DNA of 14,013 nt. It comes from JAWKRB01 sp041389885. GTDB lineage: Bacteria; Myxococcota_A; Polyangia; Polyangiales; Ga0077539. This document shows, in pieces, positions 1-7,153 of the stretch. The stretch is taken from the NCBI GenBank assembly GCA_041389885.1, contig JAWKRB010000056.1, positions 1 to 14,013 on the forward strand. The letters run 5' to 3'. Numbering within the stretch: the stretch's first letter is position 1; every line of letters begins with the position of its first letter. The translations under genes and the position numbers were made by a program. Below the pieces are notes generated by a model. The model was not told where the DNA came from, searched no databases, and was given only the letters and a program-made list of their open reading frames with translations.

Positions 1-208
1 GCGCGGCCAGCCGGAGCCAGGGCGCGGCGTCTCCGTCGTGCGGCTCGCGCACGAACACCGCCACGCCCGCGCTGCCTCGACGGAGCGACCACGCCCTGAG
101 GTTGCCGGGGGGCGCCTCGACGCGCACCTTCTCGGGCTCGACGCCGAGCCCCGCGATCGCGCCCTCGATCAACCGTACCGCCCGCTCGATCTCCGCTTCC
201 AGCTCCAC
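1..208 (-). CDS. Hypothetical small acidic protein (N-terminal 69 residues, 3' end outside window)
   Basis: I do not recognise this gene. On the minus strand an open frame starts at GTG 208-206, six bases after a good ribosome binding site (GGAGGG, 220-215), and reads without a stop to the window edge. The visible part begins VELEAEIERAVRLIEGAIAG, an amphipathic acidic helix. It continues with a stretch around RAWSLRRGSAGVAVFVRE that looks like alternating beta strands, and reaches WLRLAA at the edge. A helix followed by strands carrying a W-x-L-x-R-G-S-A motif is reminiscent of YbjN or class I type III secretion chaperone (CesT-like) folds. That is only a fold-level impression from 69 residues. 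It diverges from the gene pair starting at 312, so 209-311 must carry promoters for both directions. The GTG start and the strong Shine-Dalgarno are direct observations. The function is unknown. Confidence 0.6.
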   Translation of the reverse strand, partial: MELEAEIERAVRLIEGAIAGLGVEPEKVRVEAPPGNLRAWSLRRGSAGVAVFVREPHDGDAAPWLRLAA

Positions 209-311
209 GTCACACCCTCCGCGACTTGATTGGGGGCGGAATCACGCCGCGCCCTGAGAGCCGTTGTCAAGCTCCCTTCGCGGGCGCTGTGCCCCGCGGG
301 GAGAGTCTGCT

Positions 312-491
312 ATGGCGCTCTCGATCGTGGACACCCCGAATCCCTCCGACGCGCCGCCGCCCCGACACGTGCCGATGAGCACCGCGAAGGTGTACGGCGG
401 CCTCGCGGCGATCACCCTCGGGATCGTGGCGATGATGTCCTGCTGCTGCGTGGCGTTCATGTATTACCTCGAGGTCCGCGGGCAGCGCTGA
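312..491 (+). CDS. Small single-span membrane protein, 59 aa, unknown function
   Basis: This is a short gene with an ATG at 312 preceded by GGGGAG (298-303). It encodes 59 residues: a polar, Pro-rich N-terminus (NPSDAPPPRHVP), one hydrophobic segment at about residues 28-50 (GLAAITLGIVAMMSCCCVAF), and a short charged tail (YLEVRGQR). Three consecutive cysteines sit inside the predicted membrane segment. An in-frame TTG at 264 would lengthen it but has no comparable ribosome binding site; an internal ATG at 375 would shorten it to just the membrane part. Its stop (489-491) lies four bases before the start of the AEC permease gene, so the two are almost certainly co-transcribed and probably translationally coupled. 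Third-position GC is as high as in neighbouring genes, supporting a real gene. An accessory peptide for the permease is one possible role, inferred only from position. Confidence 0.65.
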   Translation: MALSIVDTPNPSDAPPPRHVPMSTAKVYGGLAAITLGIVAMMSCCCVAFMYYLEVRGQR

Positions 492-495
492 GGCC

Positions 496-1428
496 ATGTC
501 CACCCTCGCCGACGCGCTCGCGGGCCTCGCGCTGCCGGCTCTCGTCGGCGCGCTTCTGCCTCGGCTCAAGCCCGACACCTTCGACCCGGTGCGCGCGCCC
601 AGGCTCCTCGCCACCCTCGTGACCGAGGTGACCCTCCCGGCGCTGTCGTTGGCGGTGCTCGCGCGGCGGCCGCTCCCGTGGTCCGCGGCGCTCTCGGTGC
701 TGCCGGCCCTCGCGGCGCTGGGGATCACCCTCGGGCTCGCGTGGCTGACCGCGCGAGCGCTCCGCCTCGACCGCCCCTCGACGGGCGCGATGATGCTCGC
801 GGCCAGCTTCAGCAACACGGCCTTCGTGGGGCTGCCGATGACCCAGGCGATCTTGCCGGGGGCTGACAACCTCGCCGCCGCGCTGCTCATCGACACCCTC
901 GCGACGACGCTCGGACTCTGGACCGTCGGCGTCGCGGTCGCCCAGCGCTTCGGCGGCGGGAGCGCGCCCCTGACCCCGTCGAGCGTGCTGCTCCGCCCCG
1001 CGACCCTCTCGGTGCTGCTCGGCTTGTGCCTCGGCGCCGCGGGCGTCTCGTTGCCCTCGTGGGCCCTCAGCGCGCTCGAGCCCGTGGGCGCGGCGACCAC
1101 GCCGCTGGCGTTTCTGTTCCTCGGGATGCGCATCGACCTGCGCGGCGCCTGGCGCTCGCGTGGACCCATCGCCGCCGTGGCCGCCCTCAAGCTGGTCGCG
1201 ATGCCGCTGGCGGCGGTGGCGGTGGCGCGCGCGGCGGGGCTCCCCGGGCCCGCCGTGGCGGTCGGCGCGCTTCAGAGCGCGATGCCCACCGCCCTCGTCG
1301 CCGCGGTCATCGCCGAGCAGTCGGGGTGCGACGCCCGCCTCGCCGCGGGGAGCGTCGCGGTGACCGTGCCCCTGGGCGTCGCGATCATCTCGGCATGCGC
1401 GCCGCTGGTTCAAGCGCTGGCGGGGTGA
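496..1428 (+). CDS. AEC family transporter (auxin efflux carrier / Mem_trans-like permease)
   Basis: A 310-residue, almost entirely hydrophobic protein with about ten predicted membrane segments, the usual size and topology for bacterial AEC-family (Mem_trans) carriers of the BART superfamily. The diagnostic motif is at residues 105-115 (FSNTAFVGLPM), matching the N-T-x-F-x-G-x-P signature of the unwound transmembrane helix. A central loop (about 150-165, RFGGGSAPLTPSS) separates two five-helix halves. Family members export or import small organic acids such as malate or malonate; the substrate here cannot be read from sequence. The ATG at 496 follows GAGG (490-493), which overlaps the stop of the upstream 59-aa gene and suggests coupling. 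The 3' end overlaps the convergent trmFO gene by 19 bases (1410-1428). Family assignment is secure; substrate unknown. Confidence 0.9.
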   Translation: MSTLADALAGLALPALVGALLPRLKPDTFDPVRAPRLLATLVTEVTLPALSLAVLARRPLPWSAALSVLPALAALGITLGLAWLTARALRLDRPSTGAMMLAASFSNTAFVGLPMTQAILPGADNLAAALLIDTLATTLGLWTVGVAVAQRFGGGSAPLTPSSVLLRPATLSVLLGLCLGAAGVSLPSWALSALEPVGAATTPLAFLFLGMRIDLRGAWRSRGPIAAVAALKLVAMPLAAVAVARAAGLPGPAVAVGALQSAMPTALVAAVIAEQSGCDARLAAGSVAVTVPLGVAIISACAPLVQALAG

Positions 1429-2834
1429 GCGCGGCCCTCAGGGCACTCCGCGGCCGCCGGCGCCTGCGCGACCGAGGGCTCGGCGACCTCGACCCGCTCG
1501 AAGGACGCGCCCGCTCGCGCCGCCGCGATCCACGGGGTGATGTCGGCGAGGGCGCGCTCGGCGAGGCGCTCGTACCGCTCGCGCTTCGGGATCTTCTTGC
1601 GCCCGTCGTTCGGCAGCGGCGGCACGTGCGCCCAGGTGATGTTGCTCGGCTGAAACGGGAGCCCGTTGCCCCGCAGGTGGGTCATCAGCCCCGCGAGCGC
1701 CGAGGTGGGCGGCGGCGGGATCGCGGCGTCGCCGCGCAGCGAGCGCGCGAGGTGAATCGCGCAGAGCATCCCGCAGGCCGCGCTCTCGACGTAGCCCTCC
1801 ACGCCGGTGATCTGCCCGGCGAGGTAGACGCCCTGAAACCCCTGGAGCTCCAGCGTTGGAGAGAGCATCGAGGGCGCGTTCACGAAGGTGTTCCGGTGCA
1901 CCGAGCCGTAGCGCATGAACTCCGCCGACTCGAGGCCGGGGATCAGGCGCAGCACCTCGGCCTGCGCGCCGTAGGTCATGCGGGTCTGAAAGCCCACGAG
2001 GTTGTAGGCGCTCGCCGCGGCGTCTTCTTGACGGAGCTGAACGACCGCGAAGGGACGCCGCCCCGTGCGCGGATCGCGGAGCCCGACGGGCTTCATGGGG
2101 CCGTAGAGCAGGGTCTCCGGGCCGCGCTCGGCCATGACCTCGATGGGGAGGCAGCCCTCGAAGTACCGCGTCTGCTCGAAGTCCCTGGGCCGGACCTTCT
2201 CGGCGGCGAGGAGGCGGGCGAGAAAGGCCCGGTAGGTCTCCTCGTCCATGGGGCAGTTGACGTACGCGTCGTCGCCCCCCTTGTCGTAGCGCGACTGACG
2301 AAACACCCGGTCCCAGTCGATGCTCTCGGCCGACACGATGGGGGAGATCGCGTCGTAGTACGCGAGGTGCTCGGCGCCGAGTCGCGCCGCGAGGTCAGCC
2401 GCGAGCGCGTCGCCCGTGAGCGGCCCGGTCGCGAGGATCAGCGGGCGATCTTCAGGGAGCGCGGTCACCTCCGCGCAGACGCGCTCGATGCGCGGGTGCG
2501 TGTCGATGGCGCGGGTCACCGTGGCGCTGAAGCGGTCGCGGTCGACCGCGAGCGCGCCCCCTGCCGGCACGGCGGTGAGGTCGGCCGCCGCGAGGATGAG
2601 CGAGCCCGAGCGGCGCATCTCCTCCTTGAGCAGGCCCACGGCGTTGAAGGTCGCCGCGCCTCGCAGCGAGTTGGAGCACACCAGCTCGGCGAGCGCGTCG
2701 CCGGTCTGCGCGGGCGTGCGGCGCAGGGGCTTCTGCTCGATGAGGCGCACCGGAACGCCGCGGCTGGCGAGCTGCCAGGCGGCTTCGGTGCCCGCGAGGC
2801 CGGCGCCGATGACGGTGACGACGGGGAGGGTCAT
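1410..2834 (-). CDS. trmFO: TrmFO: methylenetetrahydrofolate--tRNA-(uracil-54-C5)-methyltransferase
   Basis: Folate- and FAD-dependent enzyme that makes 5-methyluridine at position 54 of the tRNA T-loop, using methylenetetrahydrofolate as carbon donor. The 474-residue product opens with the FAD-binding dinucleotide fold (VTVIGAGLAGTEAAWQLA, residues 6-23, then IEQKP at 32-36). It has the family hallmark ELVCSNSLRG with Cys53, and a second conserved cysteine in RYFEGCLPIEVMAERG (Cys228); these correspond to the paired cysteines known from Bacillus and Thermus TrmFO. Other hallmarks are YYDAISPIV (159-167), NCPMDEEEY-like NCPMDEETY (193-201), GPMKPVGL, and GVYLAGQITGVEGYVESAA near the C-terminus. 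The ATG at 2834 was chosen because the fold begins five residues later; an upstream in-frame extension to 2930 would add a basic tail inside topA. It is the last gene of dprA-topA-trmFO, 46 bases after topA. The C-terminus has a non-conserved acidic/Ala-rich tail. Confidence 0.97.
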   Translation of the reverse strand: MTLPVVTVIGAGLAGTEAAWQLASRGVPVRLIEQKPLRRTPAQTGDALAELVCSNSLRGAATFNAVGLLKEEMRRSGSLILAAADLTAVPAGGALAVDRDRFSATVTRAIDTHPRIERVCAEVTALPEDRPLILATGPLTGDALAADLAARLGAEHLAYYDAISPIVSAESIDWDRVFRQSRYDKGGDDAYVNCPMDEETYRAFLARLLAAEKVRPRDFEQTRYFEGCLPIEVMAERGPETLLYGPMKPVGLRDPRTGRRPFAVVQLRQEDAAASAYNLVGFQTRMTYGAQAEVLRLIPGLESAEFMRYGSVHRNTFVNAPSMLSPTLELQGFQGVYLAGQITGVEGYVESAACGMLCAIHLARSLRGDAAIPPPPTSALAGLMTHLRGNGLPFQPSNITWAHVPPLPNDGRKKIPKRERYERLAERALADITPWIAAARAGASFERVEVAEPSVAQAPAAAECPEGRAHPASA

Positions 2835-2880
2835 GGGAGGGATGTGCCTCGCGCGGCGAGCGCGCCGTGACGCCGCGTCG

Positions 2881-5277
2881 CTACGACGCGTCAGACTCTT
2901 CGGAGAGCTCGAGGGGACGGCTGTAATCACAGCCCTCCTTCACGCACTTGATCAGCTTCTCGGACTTCGAGCCACCGAGCACGAGGAACTCCGCCCCGCA
3001 GGTGGGGCAGGGCTCCTTGATGGGCGCGGTGTAGAGCCTGAAGTCGCACTGCGTGGTGGCGTAGTTCGAGCAGCCCCAGAACGGGCGGCGCCCCTTCATC
3101 GCGCCGATCTTCGTGAGGTCGCCCGCGCCGCACTTGGGGCACTTGATGCCGCTCGGCATCGGCGCGGTGTAGTCGCAGAGCGGCTCCTTGCGCCGCCACC
3201 CCGAGCACGAGAGGAACTGCTCGTCGGTGCCGCGGCGCTTGCGAATGAGCAGGTCGCGACCGCAGGTGGGGCACGGACGGTCCTTGAAGACCTCAGGCGC
3301 GGGCGCGGGGTTCTCGTCGACGATGTTCTTGCACTTGGGGTACGCGGTGCAGGCGAAGTAGTCGCTGTTGGGCCCCCAGCGTCGCACCATCGGGCTGCCG
3401 CACTTGTCGCACACGCGGTCGCTGGGCGTAGAGCGAGGCCACCCCTCGCCCGGCTCCTTGGCCTTGAGCTCCTCGTCCACGAGCTTCTTGAACGGCTTGT
3501 AGATCCGGTCGACGAGCTTGACCCAATCGGCGCGGCCGCCCTCGACCTCGTCGAGGTCGCGCTCGATGTTCGCGGTGAACTCGTAGTCGACGACGGCGGG
3601 GAATCGCTGCATCAGCCCGTGCGTCTTGGTCGTGCCGAGGCGCGTCGGGATGAGCTGCTTGTCCTTCTTCTCGACGTAGTCGCGGCTGAGCACCTTGGAG
3701 ACGATCTCGGCGTAGGTGCTCGGGCGGCCGATGCCCAGGTCTTCGAGCGCCTTCACGAGCGAGCCCTCGTTGTAGCGCGCGGCGGGCTGCGTGAACTTCT
3801 GCTCGGTGCTCACGCCCGGCGGAACCACGGTGTTCAGCCCCTCGCCCTTCGCGAGGGCCGGGAGCATGCGCGCGGTGTCGTCGGCCTCCGCGGCCTTCTC
3901 GCCCTCCTCGCGCACTGACTCCTCGCCCGCGACCTCGGCCACCGCGCCGGCGCCCTGCGCCTCGAGCCAGCCGCCGAACTTCAGCACCTGCCCGCTCGCG
4001 CGGAGCACGTGCTTGTTCTTGCCCTCGGCCTCGATCAGCACCGTCGTCTGGTCGTACATCGCGTCGGACATCTGGCACGCCACGAAGCGCTCCCAGATGA
4101 GCTTGTAGACCTTGTACTCGTCGGGCTTGAGCGCCTTCTTGATCGCGTCGGGGTGGTGGTCCATCGCCGTCGGACGCACGGCCTCGTGCGCGTCCTGCGC
4201 GCTGCTCTTGGTCTTGAAGTGGTTGGGCTTCTCGGGGACGTACTCCTTGCCGAAGCGCTCGGTGATGTACGCCCGCACGCCCTCCAGCGCGTCGGCGCTG
4301 AGGCGCGTCGAGTCGGTACGCATGTAGGTGATGAGACCCACGGGCCCCTCGGCGCCGAGCTCGATGCCCTCGTAGAGCCGCTGCGCCACCTGCATCGTGC
4401 GCGAGGCGCTGAAGCCCAGGCGGCTCGACGCGTCGCGCTGGAGCGAGGAGGTGATGTACGGCGGCGGCGCGCGGCGGCGGCGCTCCTTCTTCTCGACCGA
4501 GGCCACGGTGAACCTCGCGCCGTCGAGGTCGGTCACGATCGCCCGCGCCTCGTCGCCGCTCGAGATCACGCGCTCGCCGGCCTTCGGCGCGCGGTCGCGG
4601 GTCGGCGTGATCACCTTCTGCCCGCCCGTCTCGATGAGCGCCGCGCGGAACGAGGGCCGCTGCGCGCCCAGGAGCTCGACGGTGACCGGCCAGAACTCCT
4701 GCGGCTTGAACGCGAGGATCTCGTCTTCGCGGTCGACGATGAGCCGCAGCGCGGCGCTCTGCACGCGGCCCGCGGAGAGGTAGTGCCCGTTCACCTGGCG
4801 ACAGAGCCGCTTCCAGAGCACGGGGGAGAGCTCGTAGCCGATGAGCCGGTCGAGGATGCGACGGGCCTGCTGGGCCTTGAAGCGGTTCTCGTCGATCTCG
4901 CGAGGCGCGGCGAGGCCCTTCTGCACGCCCTTCTTGGTGATCTCGTGGAACTCCACGCGGATCATCGGCTTCTTGGCGTTGCGCAGCTCGTGCGCGATGT
5001 GCCACGCGATGGCCTCGCCCTCGCGGTCGGGGTCGGGGGCGAGAAAGATCTCGTCGGCCTCCTTGGCCGCCTTGCGAATCTCGGTGACGACCGGCTTGTG
5101 ATCCTCGAGGACCGCGTAGCTCGGCGTGTAGCCCTTCTCTACGTCGACTTGGAGTCCCGACTTCGGGAGGTCGCGGATGTGTCCCTTGCTCGCGAGGACT
5201 GTGTAGCCCTTGCCGAGGTACTTCTGAATCGTCTTCGCCTTCGCAGGCGACTCCACGATGATGAGCGACCCGGACAT
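2881..5277 (-). CDS. topA: DNA topoisomerase I (type IA, TopA)
   Basis: Relaxes negative supercoils by transient single-strand cleavage. The 798-residue protein starts with the Toprim domain (LIIVESPAKAKTIQKYLG, residues 5-22, then the metal-binding APDPDREGEA at 80-89). Next come the AQQARRILDRLIGYELSP and SAGRVQSAALRLIVDRE segments, and the active-site motif GLITYMRTDSTRLS with catalytic Tyr318 and Arg320, almost the same numbering as E. coli Tyr319/Arg321. GIGRPSTYA marks the C-terminal part of the core. The tail carries four zinc ribbons, each with four cysteines: 623-649, 669-701, 713-744 and 757-783. This is a typical arrangement for delta-type TopA. An acidic, Ala/Glu-rich insertion around 462-490 is non-conserved. 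The ATG at 5277 is preceded by GAAGG (5290-5286). dprA lies 36 bases upstream and trmFO 46 bases downstream, forming one operon. Confidence 0.98.
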   Translation of the reverse strand: MSGSLIIVESPAKAKTIQKYLGKGYTVLASKGHIRDLPKSGLQVDVEKGYTPSYAVLEDHKPVVTEIRKAAKEADEIFLAPDPDREGEAIAWHIAHELRNAKKPMIRVEFHEITKKGVQKGLAAPREIDENRFKAQQARRILDRLIGYELSPVLWKRLCRQVNGHYLSAGRVQSAALRLIVDREDEILAFKPQEFWPVTVELLGAQRPSFRAALIETGGQKVITPTRDRAPKAGERVISSGDEARAIVTDLDGARFTVASVEKKERRRRAPPPYITSSLQRDASSRLGFSASRTMQVAQRLYEGIELGAEGPVGLITYMRTDSTRLSADALEGVRAYITERFGKEYVPEKPNHFKTKSSAQDAHEAVRPTAMDHHPDAIKKALKPDEYKVYKLIWERFVACQMSDAMYDQTTVLIEAEGKNKHVLRASGQVLKFGGWLEAQGAGAVAEVAGEESVREEGEKAAEADDTARMLPALAKGEGLNTVVPPGVSTEQKFTQPAARYNEGSLVKALEDLGIGRPSTYAEIVSKVLSRDYVEKKDKQLIPTRLGTTKTHGLMQRFPAVVDYEFTANIERDLDEVEGGRADWVKLVDRIYKPFKKLVDEELKAKEPGEGWPRSTPSDRVCDKCGSPMVRRWGPNSDYFACTAYPKCKNIVDENPAPAPEVFKDRPCPTCGRDLLIRKRRGTDEQFLSCSGWRRKEPLCDYTAPMPSGIKCPKCGAGDLTKIGAMKGRRPFWGCSNYATTQCDFRLYTAPIKEPCPTCGAEFLVLGGSKSEKLIKCVKEGCDYSRPLELSEESDAS

Positions 5278-5313
5278 GTGTGCTGCCTTCGACGTGTAGG
5301 TTGCTTCAGAGCG

Positions 5314-6282
5314 TTACGAACGGGAGAACATCCCGCCGCCGCGGTCCTCGATGAGCCCCGCGAGCACCAGCGTCAAGGCGCAACGCCGTACCTCGTCGGG
5401 TTGGAGCCCCGTCGCCTGGGTCACCTCGTCCAGGTGCCGCGGTGCGAACGCGACGGATTCGTACACGACCCGTTCGGGGCCGTCCAGCGTCACCGAGGTC
5501 TCTCTCGCGGCGGCTGGGAGACCGGCTTCGACCGCTGGGAGCTCCGGTCTCGTGCGCGTGCGCACGCGCGGGGCGTCACCTGTGCGGGCGCGCCGCGCGG
5601 GGCGCTCGCGGGGGGGCGCGAAGAGGGCGCCGTCGGGGCTCTGGAGCGCCGCCATGACGTCGGCGGCGTCGACGCACACGCCCGCCCCGCCCCTCAAGAG
5701 GCGGTTGCACCCCTGGGCCCTCCGGTCGGCGGTCGAGCCCGGCACCGCGAGCACTCGACGACCGAGCCGCAGCGCGGCCTCGGCGCACACCAGCGCGCCT
5801 GACGCCGCCGGGGCCTGCACCACCACGACGACGTCGGCCAGCGCGGCGAGCAGCTCGTTCCGTCGCGGGAAGGTCCAGCCGGTGGGCGGGGTGCGCGGGT
5901 GAAAGGGGGAGACCAGCGCGCCGCCTCGCTGGATGACCTCGCGGAACAGCGCGCCGTGCCGACGGGGGTACCAGTGCTCGAGCCCCGCGGGCATCACCAC
6001 CACGGTGCGCCCGTCGCCGAGGAGCGCGCCGCGGTGCGCGCTCGCGTCGATCCCGAGCGCGCCGCCGGAGACGATGGAGACGCCCTGCTCCGCGAGGTCG
6101 GCGCAGAGGCGCGAGGCGAGGGCGACGCCGAGGGGGTCTGGGTCGCGCGTGCCGATGACCGCGACGAGGGGAGGGACGAGGGCGGCGGGGTCTCCGTCGA
6201 TCCAGAGCTCGCGCCAGCGCGCGGTGTCGACGCGGCTGGCGAGGGGGCCGTCGCGCACGTCGAGGCGGGGGATGGTCTTCAT
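5314..6282 (-). CDS. dprA: DNA-processing protein DprA (DNA uptake / RecA loader)
   Basis: DprA binds incoming single-stranded DNA and loads RecA during natural transformation; many non-transformable bacteria also keep it. The 322-residue protein has the Rossmann-type DprA core at about 35-182: VAVIGTRDPDPLG (40-52), VSGGALGIDASAHRGAL (71-87), MPAGLEHWYPRRH (97-109), FPRRNELLAALADVVVVV (138-155), SGALVCAEAALRLGRRVLAVPG (161-182). A basic Arg/Pro linker (about 223-246) leads to a C-terminal winged-helix-like segment (about 264-322, with VVYESVAFAPRHLDEVTQATG). The N-terminal SAM/HhH region of longer homologues is essentially absent: only about 35 residues precede the core. The usual E in VVEA is Q156 here. 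The ATG at 6282 was chosen because the conserved region begins soon after; the open frame extends upstream to 6732 but that part is antisense to the next gene. It heads the operon with topA. Confidence 0.95.
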   Translation of the reverse strand: MKTIPRLDVRDGPLASRVDTARWRELWIDGDPAALVPPLVAVIGTRDPDPLGVALASRLCADLAEQGVSIVSGGALGIDASAHRGALLGDGRTVVVMPAGLEHWYPRRHGALFREVIQRGGALVSPFHPRTPPTGWTFPRRNELLAALADVVVVVQAPAASGALVCAEAALRLGRRVLAVPGSTADRRAQGCNRLLRGGAGVCVDAADVMAALQSPDGALFAPPRERPARRARTGDAPRVRTRTRPELPAVEAGLPAAARETSVTLDGPERVVYESVAFAPRHLDEVTQATGLQPDEVRRCALTLVLAGLIEDRGGGMFSRS

Positions 6283-6318
6283 GGGCCGCGTTCTCGCGAG
6301 CCGGCGCGGGGAGGTTGC

Positions 6319-6348
6319 TTGCGCCCTCGCCGCGCTTCCCCCTACGCT
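6319..6348 (+). promoter_or_regulatory. Weak candidate promoter for the TPR/LysM gene pair
   Basis: The 76-base gap between the divergent dprA and TPR genes must hold promoters for both. On the plus strand TTGCGC (6319-6324) and TACGCT (6343-6348) are 18 bases apart, a plausible housekeeping -35/-10 pair. The start point would then lie only a few bases before the ATG at 6359, giving a very short leader. Matches to consensus are modest and the region is GC-rich, so this is a guess. Confidence 0.22.
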
Positions 6349-6358
6349 TCGTATCGCT

Positions 6359-7153
6359 ATGCGGCGCTGGACCTTCGCACTCACCCTGACCCTCGGCTGC
6401 GCCGCGCCGGCGCGCTCGGTCGACCTCGCGCTGGAGCTCCCGGAGCGGTCGTGGCGTCTCCAGACGTCGCCGTCGCGCCCTGTTCCGCGCGAGGTGGTGC
6501 GCATCGGGAGCCCTCCCCCAGCGCCGGTCGCGGTCGAGGAGACGGCGACAGAAGAGCCGCCCCCCTCGCCCGGGCCGGTCGCGAGGATCCCCCGACGTCG
6601 GGCGCCGCGCAGGCTGCTGTCGTCGCCGACGCCGCTCGTGGTGCCCGAGCGGCTGACCGTCGTGCCCCTCCCCAACGCGTCGGCGGCGACGTCGTCGGGG
6701 GTCGCCCCCGGAGCTCTCGACTCCGCTCGCACGCACCTCGCGCAAGTCGTTGTGCCGCAGGCGTCTACGGGCGTGCTCGACCAGGCGGCGGTGCAGGCTT
6801 ACGGCGACGCGCTCTCGCTTGTCAGGGCCGATCGCTGCCATGATGCGTTGATGGCCTTCGCGGCGTTCGTGTCGCGATGGCCTGACCACCCTCACGCGGA
6901 CAACGCGATGTACTGGCGCGGCGAGTGTCTTCTTCGACTCGGTGAGACCCAGGCGGGCATTGACGAGTTCAATGCCCTCCTCCGGCGTTACCCCTCTGGG
7001 AACAAGGTCCCCGACGCGCTCCTGAAGCTGTTTCTGACGTGGCGAAGGCTGGGTGACGAGGCGCGGGCTTCCGAGGCCGCGCTCAGGTTGCTCCACGAAT
7101 TCCCTGGGACCGACGCGGCGCGCCGGGCTCACGCAGAGAGGCAGACGCGATGA
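6359..7153 (+). CDS. CpoB/YbgF-like tetratricopeptide envelope protein, putative lipoprotein
   Basis: A 264-residue exported protein. The N-terminus (MRRWTFALTLTLGCAAPA) is a short signal peptide with a possible lipid-attachment Cys14; the position -3 residue is Thr rather than Leu, so lipidation is plausible but not certain. Residues 20-140 are a Pro/Arg/Val-rich low-complexity linker. Residues 145-256 form two to three TPR repeats of the YbgF/CpoB type: ALSLVRADRCHDALMAFAAF, then DNAMYWRGECLLRLGE, YPSGNKVPDALLKLFLTWRRLG, and a final LHEFPGTDAARRA. In the family this domain works at the outer membrane-peptidoglycan interface with the Tol-Pal system or in coordination of wall synthesis. The N-terminal coiled coil of E. 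coli CpoB is missing. The stop codon overlaps the next start as ATGA (7150-7153), so it is translationally coupled with the LysM gene. ATG 6359 is chosen because the signal peptide starts there. Confidence 0.85.
   Translation: MRRWTFALTLTLGCAAPARSVDLALELPERSWRLQTSPSRPVPREVVRIGSPPPAPVAVEETATEEPPPSPGPVARIPRRRAPRRLLSSPTPLVVPERLTVVPLPNASAATSSGVAPGALDSARTHLAQVVVPQASTGVLDQAAVQAYGDALSLVRADRCHDALMAFAAFVSRWPDHPHADNAMYWRGECLLRLGETQAGIDEFNALLRRYPSGNKVPDALLKLFLTWRRLGDEARASEAALRLLHEFPGTDAARRAHAERQTR

Noticed and set aside
264..293. TTGTCA (264-269) as a -35 box for the 59-aa gene
   Set aside because: No acceptable -10 box lies 16-18 bases downstream; the sequence there is CTGTGC-like and GC-rich.
1026..2870. 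614-codon plus-strand frame opposite trmFO
   Set aside because: It is Arg/Gly/Ala/His-rich without any domain, crosses the end of the AEC permease gene in another frame, and lies opposite an unmistakable TrmFO.
2835..2930. N-terminal extension of TrmFO by 32 residues
   Set aside because: The FAD-binding strand normally begins within the first residues; the extension is basic, non-conserved and overlaps topA.
4009..5802. 597-codon plus-strand frame opposite topA and dprA
   Set aside because: It spans two real genes on the other strand and has compositionally biased, non-conserved sequence.
6283..6732. N-terminal extension of dprA upstream of 6282
   Set aside because: The extra 150 residues are Arg/Ser/Gly-rich low complexity, lie antisense to the TPR gene, and no DprA family feature is in them.
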